Positions 34,590-41,891 of a DNA stretch of 64,000 nucleotides are shown here, piece after piece. This DNA comes from an uncultured Erysipelotrichaceae bacterium. GTDB taxonomy: Bacteria; Bacillota_I; Bacilli_A; Erysipelotrichales; Erysipelotrichaceae. The translations under genes and the position numbers were made by a program. The number at the start of each line of letters is the position of its first letter. Position 1 is the first letter of the stretch. A model generated the notes under the pieces. It was not told the origin of the DNA, ran no database searches, and saw nothing but the letters and a program-made list of their open reading frames with translations. The stretch is from NCBI GenBank assembly GCA_902793635.1, contig CADBEA010000008.1:1-64000 (forward strand), in the 5' to 3' direction.

Positions 34590-35314
34590 TCATAGAAGGC
34601 AATCTCAGTGTCAAGGCGGCTCTGCTCGGACAACAAAGAGAAGTGCTGCGGCTGTATATCGACGAAGAGAAGCACAGCCGTGACCTTTCGTATATCAAAC
34701 ACCGGGCAGACGAAAAGAACGTGCCCATTACATATCTGTCCCGGCCGGAAATCGACGCAATGGCATCCGGTCATACGCACGGCGGTCTGCTGGCTGAAGT
34801 GACACCGGCCCGCTGGCAGGAACTGTCGGACATCCATGCCGAAAATCCGTTCTACGTACTGGTTGAAGGCATCGAGGATCCGTTCAACCTCGGCTATATC
34901 ATGCGCACGCTGTACAGTGCCGGCTGCTGCGGTCTGCTGCTGCGCAAACGCAGCTGGGAAACAGCGGAAAGCACGATCATCAAAGCCAGTGCCGGCGCTT
35001 CCGAATATCTCAACGTCGTCATGTGCGAAGATCCGGTGGCGGCCATCCGCCGGTTGAAAGAACAGGGTGTCGTCTGCTGCGCGGCGATGCGCAAAGATGC
35101 CGATATATACTACGAAGCGGACTTTACCGTCCCGCTTCTGCTGGCTATCGGCGGCGAAATGCGCGGTCTTTCATCAGCTGTTCTCAAAGAGATCGACCGC
35201 AACATCTACATTCCTTATGCGAATGACTTCCGCAACGCTCTGAATGCCGCGGCGGCAACTGCCGTGCTGGCTTTCGAAGTGGAACGGCAGCGGGCATCCG
35301 CTCTGCGGATCTGA
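34586..35314 (+). CDS. SpoU/TrmH-family RNA 2'-O-methyltransferase
   Basis: 242 residues. N-terminal substrate-binding domain (IIEGNLSVKAALLGQQREVL) and C-terminal trefoil-knot SPOUT domain: EGIEDPFNLGYIMRTLYSAG (motif 1), LLAIGGEMRGLSSAVL (motif 2), and NIYIPYANDFRNALNAAAATAV (motif 3, usually NxSxAA; here NALNAAAA). Transfers methyl from SAM to a ribose 2'-OH in tRNA or rRNA; target unknown. GCGGAGG ribosome site lies within the end of the upstream U32 gene. Confidence 0.85.
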   Translation: MIIEGNLSVKAALLGQQREVLRLYIDEEKHSRDLSYIKHRADEKNVPITYLSRPEIDAMASGHTHGGLLAEVTPARWQELSDIHAENPFYVLVEGIEDPFNLGYIMRTLYSAGCCGLLLRKRSWETAESTIIKASAGASEYLNVVMCEDPVAAIRRLKEQGVVCCAAMRKDADIYYEADFTVPLLLAIGGEMRGLSSAVLKEIDRNIYIPYANDFRNALNAAAATAVLAFEVERQRASALRI

Positions 35315-35354
35315 TCCGCATGACCAGAACAGTCACAGGAGAGTGGTAAAGACA

Positions 35355-35885
35355 ATGATGAAACTGGAATTCCGCGACATCCATGAAAACGACGAGCTGC
35401 TGCCGGAAAGTGTCAGTCAGTTTCTGATGCCGTACACCGACCGTTATACGATTCAGACCGCTGAGATCGATCCGGCTTTCGCTGACGGCGCAAACATGCA
35501 TGAACAGTACGGTGTCGCTTATGAAGAGGAACTGAACTGTCTGGTCGTTGAAGGCAGCCGCAATGATACAAAGAAATACGCCGCCCTGGTGGTGCCGTAC
35601 GGCAAAAGGGCGAATATGAACGCGAAGGTCAGAAATCCGCTCGATGCCAAGAAGGTATCTTTCGCCGATCTGAATTATGTAACGGCGGAAACCGGTATGG
35701 AATACGGAAGTATCACGCCCCTCGGACTGCCGGAAGACTGGCTGGTGCTGATCGACGCGGAAGTGATGAAACAGGAGAATGTCATTGTCGGCGGCGGTCT
35801 GGCGAAGTCCAAACTGCGTCTGCCCTCAGCCCTGTTTAACGAAATGTCAAACGTCAGGATCATTGAAGGCCTGGCAAAGGAATAA
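35355..35885 (+). CDS. YbaK/ProX-type aminoacyl-tRNA deacylase
   Basis: 176 residues. The C-terminal 130 residues form a YbaK/EbsC editing domain (CLVVEGSRNDTKKYAALVVP, KVSFADLNYVTAETGMEYGS, ITPLGLPEDWLVLIDAEVM, VIVGGGLAKSKLRLP), in which the conserved GxxP-like loop SITPLGLP and a Lys act in freeing mischarged tRNA. Family members hydrolyse Cys-tRNA(Pro), Ala-tRNA(Pro) and similar errors. AGGAGAG lies somewhat far (about 12 nt) from the first ATG; the second ATG, one codon later, is possible. It is flanked by two RNA methyltransferase genes. Confidence 0.8.
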   Translation: MMKLEFRDIHENDELLPESVSQFLMPYTDRYTIQTAEIDPAFADGANMHEQYGVAYEEELNCLVVEGSRNDTKKYAALVVPYGKRANMNAKVRNPLDAKKVSFADLNYVTAETGMEYGSITPLGLPEDWLVLIDAEVMKQENVIVGGGLAKSKLRLPSALFNEMSNVRIIEGLAKE

Positions 35886-35894
35886 AAGAAAATC

Positions 35895-36617
35895 ATGGAA
35901 AAGATCACGTCGGTACACAACGAAAAAATCAAGAAATGGACATTGCTGCATAAAAAGAAATATCGTGATGAAAGCGGCCTTTTCCTCGTGGAAGGGGAAC
36001 ATCTGATCGAAGAGGCGCTGAAAGCCGGCTGTGTGCGGGCGATCCTGTTTGATCAGACATGTCCTTTCGAATTCAGCCATCTGATCCAGGTGACACCGGA
36101 GATCATGAAGAAACTGTCCGCCAATGTATCCGATGTGCATCTGATCGCTGTCTGCAGCCAGGCGCAGAAAGAGCCGGTGTACCGGTGCCGGGCTGTGCTT
36201 CTTGACGGTGTGCAGGATCCCGGCAATCTCGGCACGATCATCCGGACCGCTGTCTCGTTCGGCTATGACGTTGTCATCTGTTCGAAAACATGCGCTGATC
36301 TGTACAACGAGAAGACGATCCGCTCCACCCAGGGTGCTTTCTTCCATATCCCGCTGATCCGCACCGAGCTCAGCGATGCCCTGAAGGAACTGCAGAAGGA
36401 CGGCTTCATCATTTACGCCACGGCACTCGACAGTTCCGTGCCGCTGCAGAGCATTGAAGCAGCTGAGAAGATGGCCTTTGTCTTCGGCAATGAAGGGCAG
36501 GGGGTCAGCGAAGAGATCCAGAGGCTGAGTGATCAGCGTGTCCGTATTGAAATGGACGGCTTCGAATCACTCAACGTGGCGGTCGCGGCCGGCATCATCA
36601 TGTATCGTTTCCAGTAA
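35895..36617 (+). CDS. SpoU/TrmH-family RNA methyltransferase, YsgA-like
   Basis: 240 residues, with the N-terminal L30e-like domain (ITSVHNEKIKKWTLLHKKKY, GLFLVEGEHLIEEALKAG) and SPOUT knot: VLLDGVQDPGNLGTIIRTAVSFG, AFVFGNEGQGVSEEI and IEMDGFESLNVAVAAGI (SLNVxxA motif intact). Related to YsgA, often encoded near pheST in Firmicutes, as here (4 kb away). Predicted rRNA 2'-O-methylation; exact site unknown. Ends the RNA-modification operon at a strong terminator. Confidence 0.9.
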   Translation: MEKITSVHNEKIKKWTLLHKKKYRDESGLFLVEGEHLIEEALKAGCVRAILFDQTCPFEFSHLIQVTPEIMKKLSANVSDVHLIAVCSQAQKEPVYRCRAVLLDGVQDPGNLGTIIRTAVSFGYDVVICSKTCADLYNEKTIRSTQGAFFHIPLIRTELSDALKELQKDGFIIYATALDSSVPLQSIEAAEKMAFVFGNEGQGVSEEIQRLSDQRVRIEMDGFESLNVAVAAGIIMYRFQ

Positions 36618-36654
36618 AAAAACATTGCCCGCAGTATTGCGGACAATGTTTTTT
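36616..36654. terminator. Bidirectional terminator
   Basis: AAAACATTG-CCCGCA-GTAT-TGCGG-ACAATGTTTT with A-run on one side and T-run on the other, between the convergent methyltransferase and adhE genes. Confidence 0.85.
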
Positions 36655-36661
36655 ATCGGAT

Positions 36662-39340
36662 TCAGCGCTGTTTGTAGCGGATGACTTCACCGCTCCAGGC
36701 TTTCTTCAGGATCTCCTGCATATCGCGGACCATCGGCACACGCGGATTGGCTGGCGAGCACTGATCTTCATAAGCGAGATATGCCAGTTTTTCAGTTGCC
36801 TTCATCCAGTCTTCCTCGTTCAGATACGGCAGGCTGCAGAACTTCATGTCGATACCGCTGTCACGGCCGAGTGTTTCGACTGCTTTGGCAAATGCTTCGA
36901 CACCCTGCTGCAGGTTTTCGACCTTCAGGCCGATTGCCTGGGCCAGTTCACAGTAACGCAGGTCGGCGATGTAATGCTTGTACTTCGGCCAGATACCCGG
37001 CTTTTCCGGCTTGGTGCCGTTGTAACGGATCGTATATGGCAGCAGAATCGCATTGGCGAGACCGTGCGGCACGTGGAATTCAGCACCGACTTTGTGAGCC
37101 ATTGAATGGTTCATGCCAAGGAAGGCATTGGCGAACGCCATACCGGCCATGGCGGAAGCGTTGTGCATCTTCTCGCGGGCTTCCGGATCTTTGGCGCCGT
37201 TATGAACCGCTCTTGGCAGATATTCGAAGACCATCTGCACGGCCTTCAGGGCGAGGGCATCGGTGAAGTCAGTTGCCAGTACGGAGACATAGGCTTCGAC
37301 TGCGTGAGTCAGTACGTCCATGCCGGTGTTGGCGGTGATCGCCGGCGGCAGGGTCATTGTCAGAGCCGGGTCGATGATGGCGACGGTCGGCGTCAGTGAG
37401 TAGTCGGTCAGCGGATACTTGATCTGCGTTTCCTTATCGGTGATGACGGCGAACGGGGTGACTTCCGAACCGGTTCCGGATGTCGTCGGAATGCATACCA
37501 GATTGGCTTTCTTACCGAGTTCCGGATACTGGAAGGCACGCTTGCGGATATCCATGAACTTCTGTTTCAGATCGTCGAAGTTGACTTCCGGATGCTCATA
37601 GTAGAGCCACATGCCTTTGGCAGCGTCCATCGCGGAACCGCCGCCGAGAGCGATGATCGTATCCGGCTGGAAGGAGTTCATCAGTTCGAGACCCTTGCGG
37701 ACAGTCTGAATGGACGGATCCGGTTCGACGTCGCAGAAGAGTTCATAGGTGACTTTGTTGATGCGCTGGGCCAGCTGGTCTGTGACTTTGTCGACATAGC
37801 CGAGTTTGACCATCGACTGGTCGGTGACGATGAAGACCTTATTCATTTCCCGCATGTCATGCAGGTATTCGATCGAATTCTTTTCAATATAGATTTTGGA
37901 CGGAATCTTGAACCACTGCATATTGTTTCTCCTCTCACCGACCTTTTTGATATTCAGCAGATTCACGGTGCTGATATTGTCAGATACACTGTTGTGCCCA
38001 TAGGAGCCGCAGCCCAGCGTCATGGACGGAATAAAGGAATTATAGATATTGCCGATGCCGCCGAAGGTGGAAGGGGAATTCCAGATGATACGGCAGGCTT
38101 TTATGCGGCGGCCGTATTCACGGACGAGGTCCTCGTTGGCGGTATGAATGGCGGCGGAGTGACCGGTGCCGTTGAACATGACCATCGCTTCGGCTTTGTC
38201 GAGACCGTCAGCGACGTTCTTTGCTTTCAGCATGGCCAGAACCGGTGAGAGTTTTTCTCTGGTCAGCGGTTCGTTCGGTCCGACTTCCTTGCATTCAGCG
38301 ATGATGATGGAAGTGTCGGGATCGACTTCGAAACCGGCCTGCTGGGCGATCCAGAAGGCGCTCTTGCCGGCGACCGCGCCGTTCAGACGGGCTTCCTGGC
38401 ATCCTTCGCCATATGCTTCGGCATTGAACATGAAGCGTTCGAGTTTTTTCTTTTCTTCTTTTGTCACATAGTGGACATTGTAATGACGGAATTCATTCTT
38501 GACGTCTTCATAGATTTCCTGATCGACGATGACAGCCTGTTCGGAAGCGCAGACCATGCCGTGGTCGAAGGCTTTGGAAAGGGCGACGTCAGAGACTGCC
38601 TGGGCGATGTCGGCTGTCGTTTCGATATAGGCCGGGACATTACCGGCACCGACGCCGAGAGCCGGTTTGCCGCAGCTGTAGGCGGCTTTGACCATGGCGT
38701 TGCCGCCGGTCGCGAGGATCGTCGAAACACCCGGATGGTTCATCAGGGCGCTGGTCGCGTCCATGCTCGGAACTTCGATCCACTGAATGCAGTTTTCCGG
38801 CGCGCCGGCCGCGACTGCCGCATCATACATGACCTTGGCAGCTGCCGCTGAGCACTTCTGGGCATTCGGATGGAAGGCGAAGATGATCGGGTTTCTCGTC
38901 TTGAGGCAGATCAGTGATTTGAAGATCGCCGTGGATGTCGGATTGGTGACCGGGGTGATGCCGGCGACGACGCCGACCGGTTCAGCCACATATTTCAGGC
39001 CTTTGACGGGATCTTCGTCAATGATGCCGACGGTTTTCTGATTGCGCATGTGATTGACGACATACTCGCAGGCGAACAGATTCTTCGTTGCCTTGTCTTC
39101 AAAGACACCGCGGCCGGTTTCTTCAATGGCCAGTTTGGCCAGTTCGCCATGTTTGTCCAGTGCCGCGACGGAGCACTTGGCGACGATGTAGTCGATCTTC
39201 TCCTGATCGAAATGCGCGTATTCGTCCAGTGCTTTCAGAGCCTTCGCAACTTTTTCGTTTACTTCCGCCACCGGTGTCGGAGCGGGTACTTCAACTGCGG
39301 TTTTTGCTGGTGATTTCGTTGTTTTTCTACGTTCAGCCAT
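36662..39340 (-). CDS. adhE: Bifunctional aldehyde/alcohol dehydrogenase AdhE
   Basis: 892 residues. N-terminal CoA-acylating aldehyde dehydrogenase (residues about 30-450: GVVAGITPVTNPTSTAIFKS, GVGAGNVPAYIE, catalytic Cys in DHGMVCASEQ) and C-terminal iron-dependent alcohol dehydrogenase (DTIIALGGGSAMDAAKGMW, PTTSGTGSEVTPFAVITD, metal His in GMNHSMAHKVGAEFHVPHG). Converts acetyl-CoA to ethanol and regenerates NAD+; forms spirosomes. An unusual Lys/Ala/Pro-rich N-terminal extension of about 25 residues (KTTKSPAKTAVEVPAPTPVA) precedes the enzyme. AGGAGG ribosome site; Rex box and promoter upstream. Confidence 0.97.
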   Translation of the reverse strand: MAERRKTTKSPAKTAVEVPAPTPVAEVNEKVAKALKALDEYAHFDQEKIDYIVAKCSVAALDKHGELAKLAIEETGRGVFEDKATKNLFACEYVVNHMRNQKTVGIIDEDPVKGLKYVAEPVGVVAGITPVTNPTSTAIFKSLICLKTRNPIIFAFHPNAQKCSAAAAKVMYDAAVAAGAPENCIQWIEVPSMDATSALMNHPGVSTILATGGNAMVKAAYSCGKPALGVGAGNVPAYIETTADIAQAVSDVALSKAFDHGMVCASEQAVIVDQEIYEDVKNEFRHYNVHYVTKEEKKKLERFMFNAEAYGEGCQEARLNGAVAGKSAFWIAQQAGFEVDPDTSIIIAECKEVGPNEPLTREKLSPVLAMLKAKNVADGLDKAEAMVMFNGTGHSAAIHTANEDLVREYGRRIKACRIIWNSPSTFGGIGNIYNSFIPSMTLGCGSYGHNSVSDNISTVNLLNIKKVGERRNNMQWFKIPSKIYIEKNSIEYLHDMREMNKVFIVTDQSMVKLGYVDKVTDQLAQRINKVTYELFCDVEPDPSIQTVRKGLELMNSFQPDTIIALGGGSAMDAAKGMWLYYEHPEVNFDDLKQKFMDIRKRAFQYPELGKKANLVCIPTTSGTGSEVTPFAVITDKETQIKYPLTDYSLTPTVAIIDPALTMTLPPAITANTGMDVLTHAVEAYVSVLATDFTDALALKAVQMVFEYLPRAVHNGAKDPEAREKMHNASAMAGMAFANAFLGMNHSMAHKVGAEFHVPHGLANAILLPYTIRYNGTKPEKPGIWPKYKHYIADLRYCELAQAIGLKVENLQQGVEAFAKAVETLGRDSGIDMKFCSLPYLNEEDWMKATEKLAYLAYEDQCSPANPRVPMVRDMQEILKKAWSGEVIRYKQR

Positions 39341-39352
39341 ACAGTTTCCTCC

Positions 39353-39370
39353 TGGTGAATAATTTCACGA
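39353..39370 (-). promoter_or_regulatory. Rex-type redox operator of adhE
   Basis: On the minus strand TCGTGAAATTATTCACCA matches TTGTGAA-N4-TTCACAA at all but two positions. It lies just 5' of the Shine-Dalgarno, downstream of the promoter, so Rex would block elongation or the start site when NADH is low. Confidence 0.75.
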
Positions 39371-39387
39371 ACTTACGTTACCATGTT

Positions 39388-39416
39388 ATTATGTCAGATG
39401 CAACACATATGATAAA
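39388..39416 (-). promoter_or_regulatory. Candidate promoter of adhE
   Basis: On the minus strand TTTATC, 17 bp, TGA-CATAAT (extended -10). Start of transcription near 39381, leader about 40 nt containing the Rex site. Confidence 0.5.
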
Positions 39417-39451
39417 AAAATCACAAATTAACAGACAAGTTTTTTGATGAT

Positions 39452-39474
39452 AAAAAAGGGCGGTCAGAACCAGC
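39452..39474 (-). terminator. Terminator overlapping the acylphosphatase stop
   Basis: On the minus strand GGCTGGT-TCTG-ACCGCC followed by CTTTTTT; the stop codon lies in the loop. Confidence 0.65.
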
Positions 39475-39742
39475 CATAGGAAAAGCGTTTTTCGTCCGGT
39501 TTGACCTCCGTCGGTTTGACCGTGATGTCGTCGACGCGGATAAATCTGCCGTCGCCTTTGGCAACCGCCGCAAGAAAACTGTCGATGTCCGCTTCTTCGC
39601 CCTGAACGAAGATCTCGACCATGCCGTTGCTCATATTCTTCACTGAGCCGGTCAGTCTGCGTTTCTGCGCCTGCAGAGTAACGAAGCCGCGGAAACCGAC
39701 GCCCTGAACCTGTCCTTCAACGATCACATGATAACGTTTCAT
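39464..39742 (-). CDS. acyP: Acylphosphatase
   Basis: 92 residues, usual size. VEGQVQGVGFRGFVTLQA contains the phosphate-binding loop with catalytic Arg, and GSVKNMSNGMVEIFVQGE the catalytic Asn; both are intact. Hydrolyses acyl phosphates such as acetyl phosphate or 1,3-bisphosphoglycerate; physiological role unclear. GGAGATTTT precedes the start. Single gene between adhE and the divergent S51 peptidase gene. Acetyl phosphate is also the product of the PduL encoded at 53519. Confidence 0.93.
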   Translation of the reverse strand: MKRYHVIVEGQVQGVGFRGFVTLQAQKRRLTGSVKNMSNGMVEIFVQGEEADIDSFLAAVAKGDGRFIRVDDITVKPTEVKPDEKRFSYGWF

Positions 39743-39827
39743 AAAATCTCCTGACAGTTACAGTATAGCAATTCCTCCTTTCTTTTTAAAAGAAGAAGAA
39801 TATAATAAATGCATTGCGGAGAACAAT

Positions 39828-40535
39828 ATGGCAAACATACTTCTGAATATTTCAAACTTTGACGCACCCTGGGCATATGCGAGTCTGTCACAGTATCTGA
39901 CAGCTGATAAAAAAGTGCTGATCCTGCCGCTCAGCTATCATGAGGACTGGATCACGGATGACCTGGAGTGGCATCACGAATACGGCAAGGGGACAGACGG
40001 CTATGAAATGCTGATACGGCCGTTTCTTTCCTATGGCATAAAGGAAAAGAATATCCACTGGGTCAACTACTATGAAGATGACGAAGTGAGTGCCCGTAAG
40101 AAACTGGAGTGGGCTGATGTGCTTTTCTTTACCGGCGGCTATCCGGACTGGATGCTGCAGAGGCTCTATGATTTCGGCATCGAACAGGCGGTGCATGACT
40201 TTGACGGTGTCATCATGGGCACCTCAGCCGGCGCCCTGATCCAGCTGGAGGAATATCATCTGACACCGGAAGACGGTTACGAATTCCAGTATCAGTACGG
40301 CCTGGGGATGCTGTCGGGCTTCGACCTCGAAGTGCATTATGAAGAAGATGAAAGACATCTTGAGGCAATCATCCGGACCATCGAGGAAAAGGGGATCCCG
40401 GTCATTGCCATGCCGAATGAAGGAGGTCTCTTGATCGACGGCGATCATTTTGAACTGCTGGGCGGCTCATTCATCCTCGACAGCCGGCATCTTGACGAAC
40501 TGTACGAAACCTGCGAATACCTGCGTTATCTGTGA
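39828..40535 (+). CDS. Peptidase S51 family (dipeptidase E-like) protein
   Basis: 235 residues with the class I glutamine-amidotransferase-like fold: DVLFFTGGYPDWMLQRLYD and the nucleophile elbow GVIMGTSAGALIQLEEY (catalytic Ser), followed by EVHYEEDERHLEAI, with the presumed catalytic His, and ALPNEGG-like IAMPNEGGLLI. S51 peptidases cleave aspartyl dipeptides or cyanophycin; the exact substrate is uncertain. TATAAT at about 39802 and a CGGAG ribosome site 6-8 nt before the ATG. It is just upstream of the Phe T-box but separate from it. Confidence 0.85.
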   Translation: MANILLNISNFDAPWAYASLSQYLTADKKVLILPLSYHEDWITDDLEWHHEYGKGTDGYEMLIRPFLSYGIKEKNIHWVNYYEDDEVSARKKLEWADVLFFTGGYPDWMLQRLYDFGIEQAVHDFDGVIMGTSAGALIQLEEYHLTPEDGYEFQYQYGLGMLSGFDLEVHYEEDERHLEAIIRTIEEKGIPVIAMPNEGGLLIDGDHFELLGGSFILDSRHLDELYETCEYLRYL

Positions 40536-40558
40536 ATGGCTGAAAATGCCGGAAGAAC

Positions 40559-40586
40559 TTGAAAAAATCATTAATTCTTCTATAAT
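40559..40586 (+). promoter_or_regulatory. Promoter of the pheST T-box transcript
   Basis: TTGAAA, 16 bp, TATAAT. Transcription should start near 40593. Confidence 0.75.
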
Positions 40587-40592
40587 CATAGA

Positions 40593-40832
40593 TATTGAAA
40601 ACGCTATAAAGAAAAGACCAGTACCCGCAGTGCGAAGTCACAGAGAGGGATCCGGATGCTGAAAGGATCCTGTCCGAGCGGCGGCGAATTCACTTTTCCA
40701 GTGAGGTTAATCCCCTCCGGATACTCCCGTTACGAGTCAACTGAGGTGCATGTCCATATACCGGACATGAATCAGGATGGTACCGCGTGTCAAGCGTTCC
40801 TGTATTTTTACAGGAACGTTTTTTGTTGGAGG
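40593..40832 (+). ncRNA. T-box riboswitch, Phe specificity
   Basis: Leader before pheS. Stem I carries CAGAGAGGGATCC and the distal GGATGCTGAAAGG loop; the specifier loop GAATTCAC holds UUC (40689-40691), a Phe codon followed by the usual purine. The T-box AGGATGGTACCGCG (40774-40787) has the UGGN bulge UGGU, expected for tRNA-Phe. It is followed by the terminator AGCGTTCCTGT...ACAGGAACGT with T-run (40793-40826). Uncharged tRNA-Phe would promote readthrough into pheST. Confidence 0.93.
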
Positions 40833-40842
40833 AAAGAAAGAA

Positions 40843-41877
40843 ATGGACAAGATCACAGAAGTACAGAATCAGGCCCTCGAAGCAATTGCGGCGGCCGGCG
40901 ATCTGGATGCCCTGCAGCAGGCCAGGATCCGCTATCTTGGCAAAAAAGGCGACATTCAGGCATTGATGAGTGAAATGAAATCCCTGCCGAAGGAAGAAAA
41001 ACCGGCTTTCGGCCAGAAAGTCAATGTGTGCAAGCAGGTTGTCAGCGAAGCCCTGGAGAAGCGCCAGGCAGAATTGCAGAAAGAAGCACTGGCAGCCCAG
41101 CTTGTCGAAGAGAAGATCGATATCACGCTGCCGGGTACAAAACACAGCATCGGCACGATGCATCCGCTGTTCATGATCCAGCAGGAAATCGAAGACCTCT
41201 TTATCGGTATGGGCTATAAAGTGGCGGAAGGTCCGGAAGTCGAACTGGACCATTACAACTTCGAACTTGCCAACATCCCGAAGGACCATCCAGCCCGCGA
41301 TATGCAGGATACCTTCTATGTTGATCCGAATACACTGCTGCGCACCCACACGACAGCCATGCAGATGCGTGAGCTGGAGAAGGCGGAAGGCCAGACACCG
41401 ATCAAGCTGATCTGCCCCGGCAAGGTGTACCGCAGAGACGATGACGATGCGACTCATTCCCATCAGTTCATGCAGTGCGAAGGTCTGGTCGTCGGCGAAC
41501 ATATCACCTTGGCCGACCTGAAGGGAACACTCGAACACATGGCCAATACGATGTTCGGAAACGGCCGTCAGATCCGCTTCCGTCCGTCCTACTTCCCGTT
41601 CACGGAACCGTCTGTTGAAGTCGATGTCTCCTGTCCGTTCTGCAACGGCAAGGGCTGCTCGGTCTGCAAGGGCTCGGGCTGGATCGAGATCCTCGGCGCC
41701 GGTATGGTGCATCCGCATGTTCTGGAAATGAACGGTTTCGATTCCGAAAAGTGCACCGGCTTTGCTTTCGGTATCGGTCTTGAACGTATTGCCATGCTGA
41801 AATACGGTATCGACGATATCCGTAATTTCTATATCAACGACGTCAGATTCCTGAAGAATTTTGACCGCTTTGACTGA
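40843..41877 (+). CDS. pheS: Phenylalanyl-tRNA synthetase alpha subunit
   Basis: 344 residues, complete. N-terminal coiled coil ([20 protein letters not shown]), then class II motifs: motif 1 around [20 protein letters not shown], motif 2 [22 protein letters not shown] and motif 3 [20 protein letters not shown]. The [17 protein letters not shown] loop is typical of Firmicute PheS. GGAGGAAAG ribosome site after the T-box terminator. The longer frame upstream runs through the T-box and is not coding. Confidence 0.97.
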   Translation: MDKITEVQNQALEAIAAAGDLDALQQARIRYLGKKGDIQALMSEMKSLPKEEKPAFGQKVNVCKQVVSEALEKRQAELQKEALAAQLVEEKIDITLPGTKHSIGTMHPLFMIQQEIEDLFIGMGYKVAEGPEVELDHYNFELANIPKDHPARDMQDTFYVDPNTLLRTHTTAMQMRELEKAEGQTPIKLICPGKVYRRDDDDATHSHQFMQCEGLVVGEHITLADLKGTLEHMANTMFGNGRQIRFRPSYFPFTEPSVEVDVSCPFCNGKGCSVCKGSGWIEILGAGMVHPHVLEMNGFDSEKCTGFAFGIGLERIAMLKYGIDDIRNFYINDVRFLKNFDRFD

Positions 41878-41891
41878 GGAGGGAAACGGAA

